Shown here: positions 1 through 5,530 of the stretch, piece after piece | Position numbering within the stretch: position 1 is the first letter of the stretch | Layout of the letters: every line of letters begins with the position of its first letter | NCBI GenBank assembly: GCA_944321005.1 | Contig: CALUJT010000100.1 | Span: 1 to 7,745, forward strand | Length of the DNA stretch: 7,745 bases | Direction of reading: 5' to 3' | DNA from: an uncultured Atopobiaceae bacterium | GTDB taxonomy: Bacteria; Actinomycetota; Coriobacteriia; Coriobacteriales; Atopobiaceae | Made by a program: the position numbers and the translations under genes | Notes under the pieces: model-generated | The model's input: only the letters and a program-made list of their open reading frames with translations | What the model was told of the DNA's origin: nothing | Database searches by the model: none

Positions 1-735
1 GAGGTCGCCGACTACGTCTTCGAGAACGTCTTCCTCCACTACACGATGAAGCAGTGGGGCCAGACGCCCGACCAGATCGACCCCTCCATCACCGGCCGCG
101 TGCCCGTCTTCGTTGGAGACGACGACCGCTACTTCCCCGGCGCCCCCTTCCAGGGCATGCCGGCCGAGGGCTACACCAAGCTCTTCGAGCACATGCTCGA
201 CCACGACTGCATCGACGTCTTCCTCGGCGTTGACGCGCGCGACGTCCTGAGCGTCACCGAGACGAGCGTCACCGTGTGCGGGCGCCCCTACGGTGGCGAG
301 ATCATCTACACTGGTCCCCTGGACGAGCTCTTCGGGCTCGACCTGGGGGCCCTGCCGTACCGTACGCTCGACATGGAGTTCGAGACGCTCGACGTCGACC
401 AGTTCCAGCCCGTGGCCACGGTCAACTACACCACGAGCGAGGACTTCACCCGCATCACCGAGTTCAAGAACATGACCGGCCAGGTGGTGCCCGGCAAGAC
501 CACCATCATGCGCGAGTACTCGAAGGCCTACACCCCCGGCAGCGGCGAGACGCCGTACTACGCGATTCTCGAGGACGAGAACCTCGAGCTCTACCGTCGC
601 TACCGCGAGCGCGTCTCCGGCCTCGTCAACTTCCACTGCGTGGGTCGCCTCGCCGAGTACCGCTACTACGACATGGACGGCGTCGTCGCCTCGGCGCTCG
701 AGCTCTCGGACGAGATCATCGCCCAGCACAACTAG
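1..735 (+). CDS. glf: UDP-galactopyranose mutase, C-terminal part (5' end outside window)
   Basis: This flavoenzyme interconverts UDP-galactopyranose and UDP-galactofuranose in the cytoplasm, supplying the furanose donor for cell-surface glycans. The reading frame is open from base 1. The first in-window residues (EVADYVFENVFLHYTMKQWG) are typical internal UGM sequence, so the ATG at 46 is an internal Met and not the start. Family signatures visible in order are the MKQWG motif, a DDRYFPGAPFQGMPAEGYTK block (the conserved NRYF..YQGIP..GYTK region), the TEFKNMTGQ segment, REYSKAY followed by an ETPYYAI block, and the C-terminal GRLAEYRYYDMDG motif containing a substrate-phosphate-binding arginine. 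The N-terminal FAD-binding Rossmann motif lies upstream of the window. The C-terminus looks complete, ending in TAG. The next gene is a glycosyltransferase 63 bases downstream on the same strand, which fits a glycan cluster. The family assignment is firm. Confidence 0.95.
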   Translation, partial: EVADYVFENVFLHYTMKQWGQTPDQIDPSITGRVPVFVGDDDRYFPGAPFQGMPAEGYTKLFEHMLDHDCIDVFLGVDARDVLSVTETSVTVCGRPYGGEIIYTGPLDELFGLDLGALPYRTLDMEFETLDVDQFQPVATVNYTTSEDFTRITEFKNMTGQVVPGKTTIMREYSKAYTPGSGETPYYAILEDENLELYRRYRERVSGLVNFHCVGRLAEYRYYDMDGVVASALELSDEIIAQHN

Positions 736-755
736 GCTAGAGATAGGACTTCCCT

Positions 756-775
756 GCGGGCCCCTCGGGGCCCGC
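756..775 (+). terminator. GC-rich hairpin between glf and the glycosyltransferase
   Basis: A perfect 9-base inverted repeat (GCGGGCCCC, TC, GGGGCCCGC) lies 21 bases after the glf stop; the innermost pair probably opens to leave a CUCG tetraloop. No T-run follows, and only 23 bases separate it from the next ATG, which leaves no room for a separate promoter. It is therefore more likely a partial terminator, attenuator or RNA-stabilising stem inside a two-gene transcript than a full stop. The hairpin is seen directly in the sequence; its role is inferred. Confidence 0.5.
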
Positions 776-785
776 CCCCATGAGC

Positions 786-792
786 AGAAGGG
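786..792 (+). promoter_or_regulatory. Ribosome binding site of the glycosyltransferase
   Basis: AGAAGGG lies 6 bases before the ATG at 799. It selects this start over the out-of-frame ATG at 780, which opens only a compositional shadow frame. Confidence 0.7.
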
Positions 793-798
793 CCCTCG

Positions 799-1833
799 AT
801 GAACAAGACCATCACCTTTGGCATCCCGTGCTACAACTCGGCGGAGTACATGGACCACTGCATCAGCTCCATCCTCGAGGGCACGGACTACGCCGAGGAC
901 GTCCAGATCGTCATCGTGGACGACGGCTCGGCCAAGGACGAGACGCCCGCCAAGGCCGACGAGTGGGCCCAGCTCCACCCGAGCATCATCAAGGCCGTGC
1001 ACCAGGAGAACGGCGGCCACGGCGTCGCCGTCATGAAGGCCGTCGCCCACGCGGACGGCGTGTACTTCAAGAACATCGACTCCGACGACTGGGTGGACGC
1101 CGACGCCGTGCGCGCCCTTCTCGACACCCTGCGCCGCTTCGTCGAGCTCGGCGAGCGCGTGGACCTGGTGATCACCAACTACGTCTACGAGCACGTGGAG
1201 GACGCCACGCAGAACGTGGTGGACTACCGTCGCGTGCTCCCCGTGGGAAAGGTCTTCAACTGGGGGCAGATAGGCCACTTCGCCATGTCCCAGTACCTGC
1301 TCATGCACGCGCTCACGTACCGCGTGGACACGCTGCGCGAGGCGGCGCTCCAGATGCCGCCGCACACCTTCTACGTGGACAACATCTACGCCTACGTCCC
1401 CTTCCCCAAGTGTCGCAGCCTCTTCTACCTTGACGCGGACGTATACCGCTACTTCATCGGCCGCGACGACCAGTCGGTGAACGAGAAGGTCCTCACGTCC
1501 CGCGTGGACCACTACTGGCGCGTCGCCCGCATCATGATGCGGGCGTACCACGTCTACGACGACATCCAGATCCCGCGCCTGCGCAGCTACATGATGAACT
1601 ACTTCACCATCATCATGGCCATCTGCTCGGTCTTCTCCAAGATGAGCGACCGCCCGGACGCCATGGACGAGCTCCAGAAGCTCTGGGACGAGCTCAAGGC
1701 GTACGACTCCCGCATGTACCGTCGCGCGCGGCACGGCGTGGTGGGCCTTGCCACCAACCTGCCCGGCACGGTGGGAAGGTGGATCACCATCGGCGGGTAC
1801 CGCGTGGCGCGCAAGGTGGTCAAGTTCAACTAG
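799..1833 (+). CDS. Family 2 glycosyltransferase (GT-A fold)
   Basis: This is a 344-residue, probably cytoplasmic or membrane-peripheral enzyme that transfers a sugar from a nucleotide-sugar donor to a growing surface glycan. The N-terminal GT-A domain shows the FGIPCYNSAEYM opening (about residues 7-18), the nucleotide-binding VDDGS (40-44), ENGGHGVAV (70-78), and the metal-binding DSDD (94-97), the DXD-equivalent. A later TFYVDNIY segment (190-197) may hold the catalytic-base acid, and GRDDQSV (221-227) sits where the acceptor-side motif of GT2 enzymes is found. The C-terminal 110 residues are helical-looking and basic at the end, without a clear transmembrane segment. The start is set by an AGAAGGG ribosome site. 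Its position after glf suggests a galactofuranose-containing or related polymer, but donor and acceptor cannot be read from sequence. The family is firm; the substrate is unknown. Confidence 0.9.
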   Translation: MNKTITFGIPCYNSAEYMDHCISSILEGTDYAEDVQIVIVDDGSAKDETPAKADEWAQLHPSIIKAVHQENGGHGVAVMKAVAHADGVYFKNIDSDDWVDADAVRALLDTLRRFVELGERVDLVITNYVYEHVEDATQNVVDYRRVLPVGKVFNWGQIGHFAMSQYLLMHALTYRVDTLREAALQMPPHTFYVDNIYAYVPFPKCRSLFYLDADVYRYFIGRDDQSVNEKVLTSRVDHYWRVARIMMRAYHVYDDIQIPRLRSYMMNYFTIIMAICSVFSKMSDRPDAMDELQKLWDELKAYDSRMYRRARHGVVGLATNLPGTVGRWITIGGYRVARKVVKFN

Positions 1834-1836
1834 CGT

Positions 1837-1848
1837 ACCCTTCGGGGT
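1837..1848. other. Small UUCG-loop hairpin after the glycosyltransferase stop
   Basis: ACCC-TTCG-GGGT starts 4 bases after the stop codon. It is only a 4-base-pair stem, but it carries the very stable C(UUCG)G tetraloop. No T-run follows. It may protect the 3' end or seed the larger palindrome next to it; the role is inferred and weak. Confidence 0.35.
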
Positions 1849-1849
1849 T

Positions 1850-1924
1850 GTCGACCGCCCGCCCTCATCGTCCGCTCACTGCGCCGTGCGCAGAAGTCGC
1901 TGACGATGAGGGCGGGCGGTCGGC
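1850..1924. repeat. 75-base two-tier palindrome between convergent genes
   Basis: A perfect 21-base inverted repeat (1852-1872 against 1902-1922), extended outward by a G:U and a G:C pair, encloses a 29-base centre. Within that centre a second perfect hairpin (CTGCGC-CGT-GCGCAG, 1879-1893) sits above an internal loop. It lies in the 130-base gap between the + strand glycosyltransferase and the - strand peptidase, so it could fold in transcripts from either side. Neither arm is followed by a T-run on either strand, so it is not a textbook intrinsic terminator. It may be a bidirectional terminator or mRNA 3'-end block, or a copy of a REP-like dispersed palindrome. No flanking target-site duplication is evident. 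Confidence 0.8.
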
Positions 1925-1963
1925 CGTAGGGTCGCCGTCTCACACCGCGTGGGCCAAGATGGG

Positions 1964-2941
1964 CTAGAGGTCGCGGGCGGAGGGGTAGCCGTAGGCGCCC
2001 TCTGCCTGGCGGGCGCCGTCGGCGATGGCGCGGCCGAGGGCCCTCGTTGCAAGCGAGCCAACAACGTCGACGGGCGCCTCCACGTCTCCCGTGGCCATCA
2101 CGAAGACCGTGTCGCCGTCGTTGGTGGTGTGGGTGGGGGAGATGGCGTGGGCGTACGCGTCCGCCGCCATCTGCGCCACCTTGGTGGCCTGGGCCTTGGT
2201 GAGCCGGGCGTTGGTGACCACGCAGGAGATCGTCGTGTTGGTGCGCCCGAGGGGCATCTGGGCGTACCCGCCGAGAAGGACCTCGAGGGTGTCGGCGAGC
2301 GCGACGCCGTCCTCGGTGCGCACGCCGGCGATCTTCTCGCCCGTGTCGGGGTCCCTCACGTCGCCGCAGGCGTTCACGGCCGCGACGGCCGCGCAGACGA
2401 GCTCTCCCGCGCACTCGACGTCCTCGCCGAGTCCAGACTTCATGGCGCGCGCCGGCCCGGCGAGCTTGCCGACGGTGCATCCCGCGCCCGCGCCCACGTT
2501 GCCGCGGGGAAGAGGCTCGTGCGCGCCCTCGAGCGCGGCGGCGCAGGCGGAGCGCCCGTCTTCTGCGCCGGGGCGCACGTGGGCGTCTCCGCAGGCAAGG
2601 TCGAAGAGACAGGCTCCCGAGACGATGGGCACCTTTGCCACGCCCACGTCGAGCCCTATGTCGTGGCGCTCCAGCTCCTCGGCCACGCCGCAGGCCGCTG
2701 AGAGGCCGTATGCGCTGCCGCCGGAGAGCACGACGGCGTGGAGGACGTCTACGGTCTCCTCGGGGCGCAGGAGGTCCGTCTCGCGCGTTGCGGGGGCGCC
2801 CCCGCGCACGTCCACGCCGCCCGTCGCCCCCGCGGGGCAGAGGATGACGGTGCAGCCGGTGCCCGCGGTGGCGTTTGTGGCGTGCGCGGCGTAGATGCCG
2901 GGAATCTGGGTCACGCTCTCCATGGTCTTCTGGCTAGGCAA
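1964..2941 (-). CDS. P1 family peptidase (MEROPS S58, DmpA/NylC-like), self-processing N-terminal nucleophile hydrolase
   Basis: A 325-residue member of the DmpA/NylC/ThnT family, whose precursors cut themselves into two chains to expose an N-terminal Ser or Thr nucleophile. Known members act as aminopeptidases or amidases on unusual amides. Family landmarks are the IPGIYAAHAT opening (13-22), DVRGGAPATRETDLL (44-58), HAVVLSGGSAYGLSAA (68-83), VPIVSGACLFDL (104-115), GNVGAGAGCTVGKL (147-160), and the cleavage-site region RTNTTI (233-238). By analogy with NylC, the cut should fall between Asn235 and Thr236. No signal peptide or membrane segment is seen, so it is probably cytoplasmic. The start is TTG at 2941, supported by GGGAGG 5 bases upstream; the ATG at 2923 has a much poorer site. 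It overlaps the end of maf by 8 bases, implying coupled translation. The natural substrate is unknown. Confidence 0.9.
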   Translation of the reverse strand: MPSQKTMESVTQIPGIYAAHATNATAGTGCTVILCPAGATGGVDVRGGAPATRETDLLRPEETVDVLHAVVLSGGSAYGLSAACGVAEELERHDIGLDVGVAKVPIVSGACLFDLACGDAHVRPGAEDGRSACAAALEGAHEPLPRGNVGAGAGCTVGKLAGPARAMKSGLGEDVECAGELVCAAVAAVNACGDVRDPDTGEKIAGVRTEDGVALADTLEVLLGGYAQMPLGRTNTTISCVVTNARLTKAQATKVAQMAADAYAHAISPTHTTNDGDTVFVMATGDVEAPVDVVGSLATRALGRAIADGARQAEGAYGYPSARDL

Positions 2942-3566
2942 GGGGACCTCCCATCCTTATGGCCTCGGCCACGTAGTCCCTGTCACTTTGGGCGAGGGCC
3001 CCGAGCTCCCTCAGGAGCCTCGACACGGGGAGCCCCACCACGTTTGCGTAGTCGCCCTCGATGCCCCTCACGAGCACCCGGCCCGCGCCCTGGATGCCGT
3101 ATGCGCCCGCCTTGTCCATGGACTCCCCGGTGGCCACGTATGCCAAGATCTCCGCCTCCGTGAGCTCCCAGAAGGTGACGGCGGTGGTCTCGACGAAGGT
3201 GACGGAGGAGAGGGCGGAGGCGTCGCCCGCGAGCCTCATGGCGCAGACGCCGGTGGAGACGTGGTGCGTCCGGCCGGAGAGCTCCCGCAGCATGCGCGCG
3301 GCGTCAGACTCGTCCGCGGGCTTGCCGAGGGCCTCGGAGCCCATCCAGACGATGGTGTCCGCGGCAACGAGGAGCCCGTCCGCGGGCACGCGGTCAAGGT
3401 CGGCCCGGGCGGCCTCCGCCTTCTGGGCGGCGAGGCGAGCCACCAGGTCGACGGGTGACTCGCCGTCAAGGCGCGCCTCGTCTATGTCCGCGGGGCGAAT
3501 CTCGAGCTCAAAGCCGGCCTCCGAGAGGAGCTCCCGGCGCCGGGGCGACTGCGAGGCAAGGATCAT
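2934..3566 (-). CDS. maf: Maf family nucleoside triphosphate pyrophosphatase
   Basis: A 210-residue cytoplasmic house-cleaning enzyme that hydrolyses non-canonical or surplus nucleoside triphosphates to the monophosphate plus pyrophosphate. Maf proteins have also been linked to septum control. Visible motifs are ILASQSPRRRELL at the N-terminus (2-14), AADT at 68-71 with Asp70 in the catalytic position, GKP (81-83), STGV (104-107), GESMDKAGAYGIQG (147-160) and GDYANVVGLP (171-180). Gln159 in the YGIQG motif and Lys49 match the dTTP/UTP-type (YhdE-like) subgroup rather than the m7GTP-type YceF subgroup; this substrate call is an inference. Length is normal for the family with a short C-terminal extension. 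The ATG at 3566 has AAAGG 6 bases upstream. The last codons contain the ribosome site of the following peptidase gene, and the two genes overlap. Confidence 0.95.
   Translation of the reverse strand: MILASQSPRRRELLSEAGFELEIRPADIDEARLDGESPVDLVARLAAQKAEAARADLDRVPADGLLVAADTIVWMGSEALGKPADESDAARMLRELSGRTHHVSTGVCAMRLAGDASALSSVTFVETTAVTFWELTEAEILAYVATGESMDKAGAYGIQGAGRVLVRGIEGDYANVVGLPVSRLLRELGALAQSDRDYVAEAIRMGGPLA
2947..2952 (-). promoter_or_regulatory. Ribosome binding site for the peptidase, inside maf
   Basis: GGGAGG on the - strand lies within the last codons of maf, 5 bases before the TTG at 2941. It decides the TTG start over the ATG at 2923 and indicates translational coupling. Confidence 0.75.
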
Positions 3567-3572
3567 GGCATG

Positions 3573-3577
3573 CCTTT
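3573..3577 (-). promoter_or_regulatory. Ribosome binding site of maf
   Basis: AAAGG on the - strand, 6 bases before the ATG at 3566. A second ATG within the spacer (3569-3571) is out of frame. Confidence 0.6.
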
Positions 3578-3604
3578 CGAGGGTCTGTGCGTCCTGTAAC
3601 TCCC

Positions 3605-3610
3605 ATTGTA
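3605..3610 (-). promoter_or_regulatory. Putative -10 box of the maf-peptidase promoter
   Basis: TACAAT on the - strand, about 40 bases upstream of maf and downstream of the ferredoxin terminator, is a good match to TATAAT. No convincing TTGACA-like box lies 16-18 bases upstream (the closest candidates are GAACCT or AAGAAC), so this is a -10 call only. Because a strong terminator precedes it, maf needs a promoter in this gap of roughly 80 bases, which supports the assignment. Confidence 0.45.
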
Positions 3611-3649
3611 GGCTTCACGCGGCGCGAGGTTCTTATCGCCGGGGAACAC

Positions 3650-3683
3650 AAAAAAGGCGGGAGCCGGCGATGCGGCTCCCGCC
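3650..3683 (-). terminator. Intrinsic terminator of the ferredoxin gene
   Basis: On the - strand an 11-base-pair perfect stem (GGCGGGAGCCG against CGGCTCCCGCC, 6-base loop) is followed immediately by TTTTTT. It begins about 30 bases after the ferredoxin stop. This is a textbook Rho-independent terminator and separates ferredoxin from maf. Confidence 0.95.
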
Positions 3684-3712
3684 CAACGTCTGACGACGCG
3701 GTGTCGAGGGTG

Positions 3713-3898
3713 CTACTCGACGACGATGGCGGAGACGGGGCAGTTGTCAGCAGCCTCCTGGGCGGCGTCCTCGGCCTCCTCCGGCACGTCCTCCTCGATG
3801 GCGACGGCGACGCCGTCATCAGAGATGGAGAAGACGTCGGGGCAGGTGCCCTCGCAGAGCCCGCAGCCGATGCAATCCTCGTTGACCGTAGCCTTCAT
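3713..3898 (-). CDS. Small [4Fe-4S] ferredoxin (single-cluster, clostridial/Thermotoga type)
   Basis: A 61-residue soluble electron carrier of low redox potential for anaerobic oxidoreductases. It has the MKATVNEDCIGCGLCEGTCP opening followed by DVFSISDDG, then an acidic middle and a DNCPVSAI segment near the C-terminus. Cys9, Cys12, Cys15 and Cys53 are the expected ligands of a single [4Fe-4S] cluster. Cys19 matches the extra cysteine that forms a disulfide in the Thermotoga maritima protein, but no partner cysteine is present in the acidic middle (residues 35-50). The start at 3898 has AGAGGA 6 bases upstream. A longer frame back to a TTG at 3973 would run through the 5' leader and the promoter and is not supported. 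The gene is monocistronic, with its own promoter and terminator, and its redox partners are not in this window. Confidence 0.95.
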   Translation of the reverse strand: MKATVNEDCIGCGLCEGTCPDVFSISDDGVAVAIEEDVPEEAEDAAQEAADNCPVSAIVVE

Positions 3899-3904
3899 GT
3901 TGAT

Positions 3905-3910
3905 TCCTCT
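3905..3910 (-). promoter_or_regulatory. Ribosome binding site of the ferredoxin
   Basis: AGAGGA on the - strand, 6 bases before the ATG at 3898. It fixes the start at the 61-residue form. Confidence 0.75.
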
Positions 3911-3916
3911 CTCTTG

Positions 3917-3935
3917 CTTGGGCCCCTCGCCCAAG
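3917..3935 (-). other. 5' leader hairpin of the ferredoxin mRNA
   Basis: A perfect 7-base-pair stem with a 5-base loop (CTTGGGC-GAGGG-GCCCAAG on the - strand) sits between the predicted transcription start and the ribosome site, which stays outside the stem. It is likely an mRNA-stabilising 5' hairpin for a highly expressed small protein; this role is inferred. Confidence 0.55.
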
Positions 3936-3944
3936 TTGACTTTC

Positions 3945-3973
3945 TTTGTACACGTTTCGGCGCCTGCGCGCAA
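3945..3973 (-). promoter_or_regulatory. Promoter of the ferredoxin gene
   Basis: On the - strand, TTGCGC (3968-3973) and TACAAA (3945-3950) are separated by exactly 17 bases, a plausible housekeeping sigma -35/-10 pair. The predicted start leaves a leader of about 40 bases containing the hairpin and ribosome site. The preceding rlmD gene ends some 210 bases upstream, consistent with an independent unit. Confidence 0.6.
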
Positions 3974-4053
3974 CCTAAATTCTCACACATCCCAAACAGA
4001 CGGTCGACGGTTATGAGCTGGGCGTTTATTCCTACCCCGGCGGTGGAGTTTAG

Positions 4054-4128
4054 GGGAGGGACTCCCGCGTCCGGCCATGGACGCAGGTTCTGGGCGCGGG
4101 CGGACGTTTGGGGCGGCCAAGGCGTCCG
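4054..4128 (-). other. Hairpin cluster downstream of the rRNA methyltransferase gene
   Basis: Three inverted repeats follow one another in the gap after rlmD. The first, 4101-4128, pairs CGGACG with CGTCCG and has an inner TTGG/CCAA stem. The second, 4067-4084, is GCGTCC-GGCCAT-GGACGC on the + strand. The third, 4054-4066, is GGGAG-GGA-CTCCC. None is followed by a T-run on either strand. They may together form a non-canonical or Rho-assisted 3' end for the ppk1-rlmD transcript. The stems are visible; the function is inferred. I see no gene in 3974-4183. Confidence 0.35.
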
Positions 4129-4183
4129 TGCGCGCCCAAGACCCGTAGGCAGCGGTGGCGCGGCAAGAAGAACGACGGGCCGC

Positions 4184-5530
4184 CTATAATCCGCGTGCCT
4201 CCGTGCGTTCGAGCAGGGTCACGGTCTCCACGTGGTAGGTCTGCGGGAAGAGGTCCACGGGGGTCACGTGCGCGGGCGAGAAGGTGCCGGCCTCCTCGAA
4301 GCGGGCGAGGTCGCGCGCGAGCGTCGCGGGGTCGCAGCTCACGTAGGCGATGGCGCGGGCGGGCTGCTCGGAGAGGCGCCGCACCACGTCCTCGGCGAGG
4401 CCCGCGCGCGGCGGGTCCACCACGATGACGTCGGCGTCGGTGTCGGGGAACTCGCGACCCGCGTCGCCGCCGATGGGGTCCACGTTGTCGAGGCCCGCGG
4501 TCTCGAGGTTGCGCCTCAGGTCCCGCACGGCGGGCCCGTAGGACTCCACGGCGGAGACGAAGCCCGCGCGCCGCGCGAGCGGCAGCGTGAAGGTCCCCGC
4601 GCCGCAGTAGAGGTCCATGGCCTCCTCGTCCCCCTGCGGGTCGAGGGCGTCCAACACGAGCTCCACGAGCTTCTCGGCACCTCTGGTGTTCACCTGGAAG
4701 AAGGAGGGGGCTGAGACGCGCATGCGCTCGTCGCCCACTATCTCGCCCCAGGACCCGGCTCCGGAGAGGCACTCGACGCCCGCGATGCGGCGGGCCTTGG
4801 CGGGCCCCTTCTGCATCACGCGGACCACCGAGGTCGGCCTGAGGGCGTCCGAGAGCACCTTGGCGGCCTGGGCGCGCGGGAAGGCGCCCGGTCGGTCCCA
4901 GAGGGCGACCTCGACGTCCTTGGTGCGGCGCGACACGCGGATGCCAACGCGCTCGAGGTCGAGGTGGTGGCTGTTGGAGAGGTAGGTGAGCGCACCGGAG
5001 ACGGCCTTGACGGCGCCGGCGTGCGCCTTGTCGAGCAGCATGCAGCTCTTGACGCGGACGACGTCGGCCTCGCCTCGACCGTGCATGCCCAGGACGGCGC
5101 GCCCGCGGTCGCGCGTGACCGCGAGCTCGACCTTGTTGCGGTAGCCCCAGGGGTCGCTCGGCGAGACGAGCGGCCTCACGAGGGCCTCTGCGCGCTCGGT
5201 CCCCATGCGCCCGATGCGCGCGAGAGCGTCGACCACGCCGGAGCGCTTGGCGGCGGCCTGCGCGGGGTAGGAGAGCGAGGCCCAGGGGCACCCGCCGCAC
5301 GCCCCCGCGAAGGGGCAGGCGGGAGTCACGCGGTCGGGCGAGGCGTCGAGCACCTCGACCAACCGCGCGTGCGCCCAGCGGTCCTCCTCCCGGTCCACGA
5401 CCGCGCGCACGCGGTCCCCGGCGACGGCACCCTCGACGAAGACGGTCTTGCCGGAATCGTCGCGGGCCACCGCGTCGGGGCCGTAGCTCATGCGCTCGCA
5501 GGTCAGCTCAATCTCTCGCGCCTGGCTCAC
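4184..5530 (-). CDS. 23S rRNA (uracil-5-)-methyltransferase, RlmD/RumA type (TrmA family)
   Basis: A 448-residue SAM-dependent enzyme that methylates C5 of a uridine in 23S rRNA. An N-terminal TRAM RNA-binding domain spans about residues 1-62. The [4Fe-4S] cluster cysteines follow as Cys72, Cys78, Cys81 and Cys163. Next come the FFQVNT segment (277-282), the SAM-binding DLYCGAGTFTLPLA (306-319), DPPR (372-375), the catalytic SCDP (398-401, nucleophile Cys399) and the C-terminal HVETVTLLER (433-442) with the general-base glutamate. All expected catalytic residues are present and the length is normal. The start is GTG at 5530, overlapping the ppk1 stop as GTGA. A GGGGGTGA ribosome site inside the end of ppk1 supports it, whereas the next Met (residue 14) would cut into the TRAM domain. 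The exact target base (U1939, U747 or another) cannot be decided from sequence, so no symbol is given. Confidence 0.93.
   Translation of the reverse strand: MSQAREIELTCERMSYGPDAVARDDSGKTVFVEGAVAGDRVRAVVDREEDRWAHARLVEVLDASPDRVTPACPFAGACGGCPWASLSYPAQAAAKRSGVVDALARIGRMGTERAEALVRPLVSPSDPWGYRNKVELAVTRDRGRAVLGMHGRGEADVVRVKSCMLLDKAHAGAVKAVSGALTYLSNSHHLDLERVGIRVSRRTKDVEVALWDRPGAFPRAQAAKVLSDALRPTSVVRVMQKGPAKARRIAGVECLSGAGSWGEIVGDERMRVSAPSFFQVNTRGAEKLVELVLDALDPQGDEEAMDLYCGAGTFTLPLARRAGFVSAVESYGPAVRDLRRNLETAGLDNVDPIGGDAGREFPDTDADVIVVDPPRAGLAEDVVRRLSEQPARAIAYVSCDPATLARDLARFEEAGTFSPAHVTPVDLFPQTYHVETVTLLERTEARGL

Noticed and set aside
46..48. ATG as start of the first gene
   Set aside because: The frame is open to base 1 and encodes conserved UGM residues before this Met, so the gene is cut by the window edge.
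1830..2480. - strand frame running through the palindrome
   Set aside because: It is an Arg/Gly-rich shadow of the P1 peptidase gene that continues through the gap by chance; the true peptidase frame stops at 1964.
3899..3973. N-terminally extended 86-residue ferredoxin from TTG at 3973
   Set aside because: The extension covers the promoter, leader hairpin and ribosome site. The ATG at 3898 has a good ribosome site and gives the normal family length.
4013..4189. Possible 58-residue + strand ORF in the rlmD-ferredoxin gap
   Set aside because: No ribosome site, no recognisable motif, composition like other GC-driven open frames, and it overlaps the hairpin cluster and the end of rlmD.
4185..4190. 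Perfect TATAAT on the + strand
   Set aside because: It arises from the last Gly-Leu codons and stop of rlmD on the other strand, has no -35 match 17 bases upstream (GGCAAG), and no + strand gene follows.
4050..5300. Long 416-residue - strand frame rich in Arg
   Set aside because: It is a shadow of rlmD in another frame, low-complexity Arg/Ala/Gly/Pro with no motifs.
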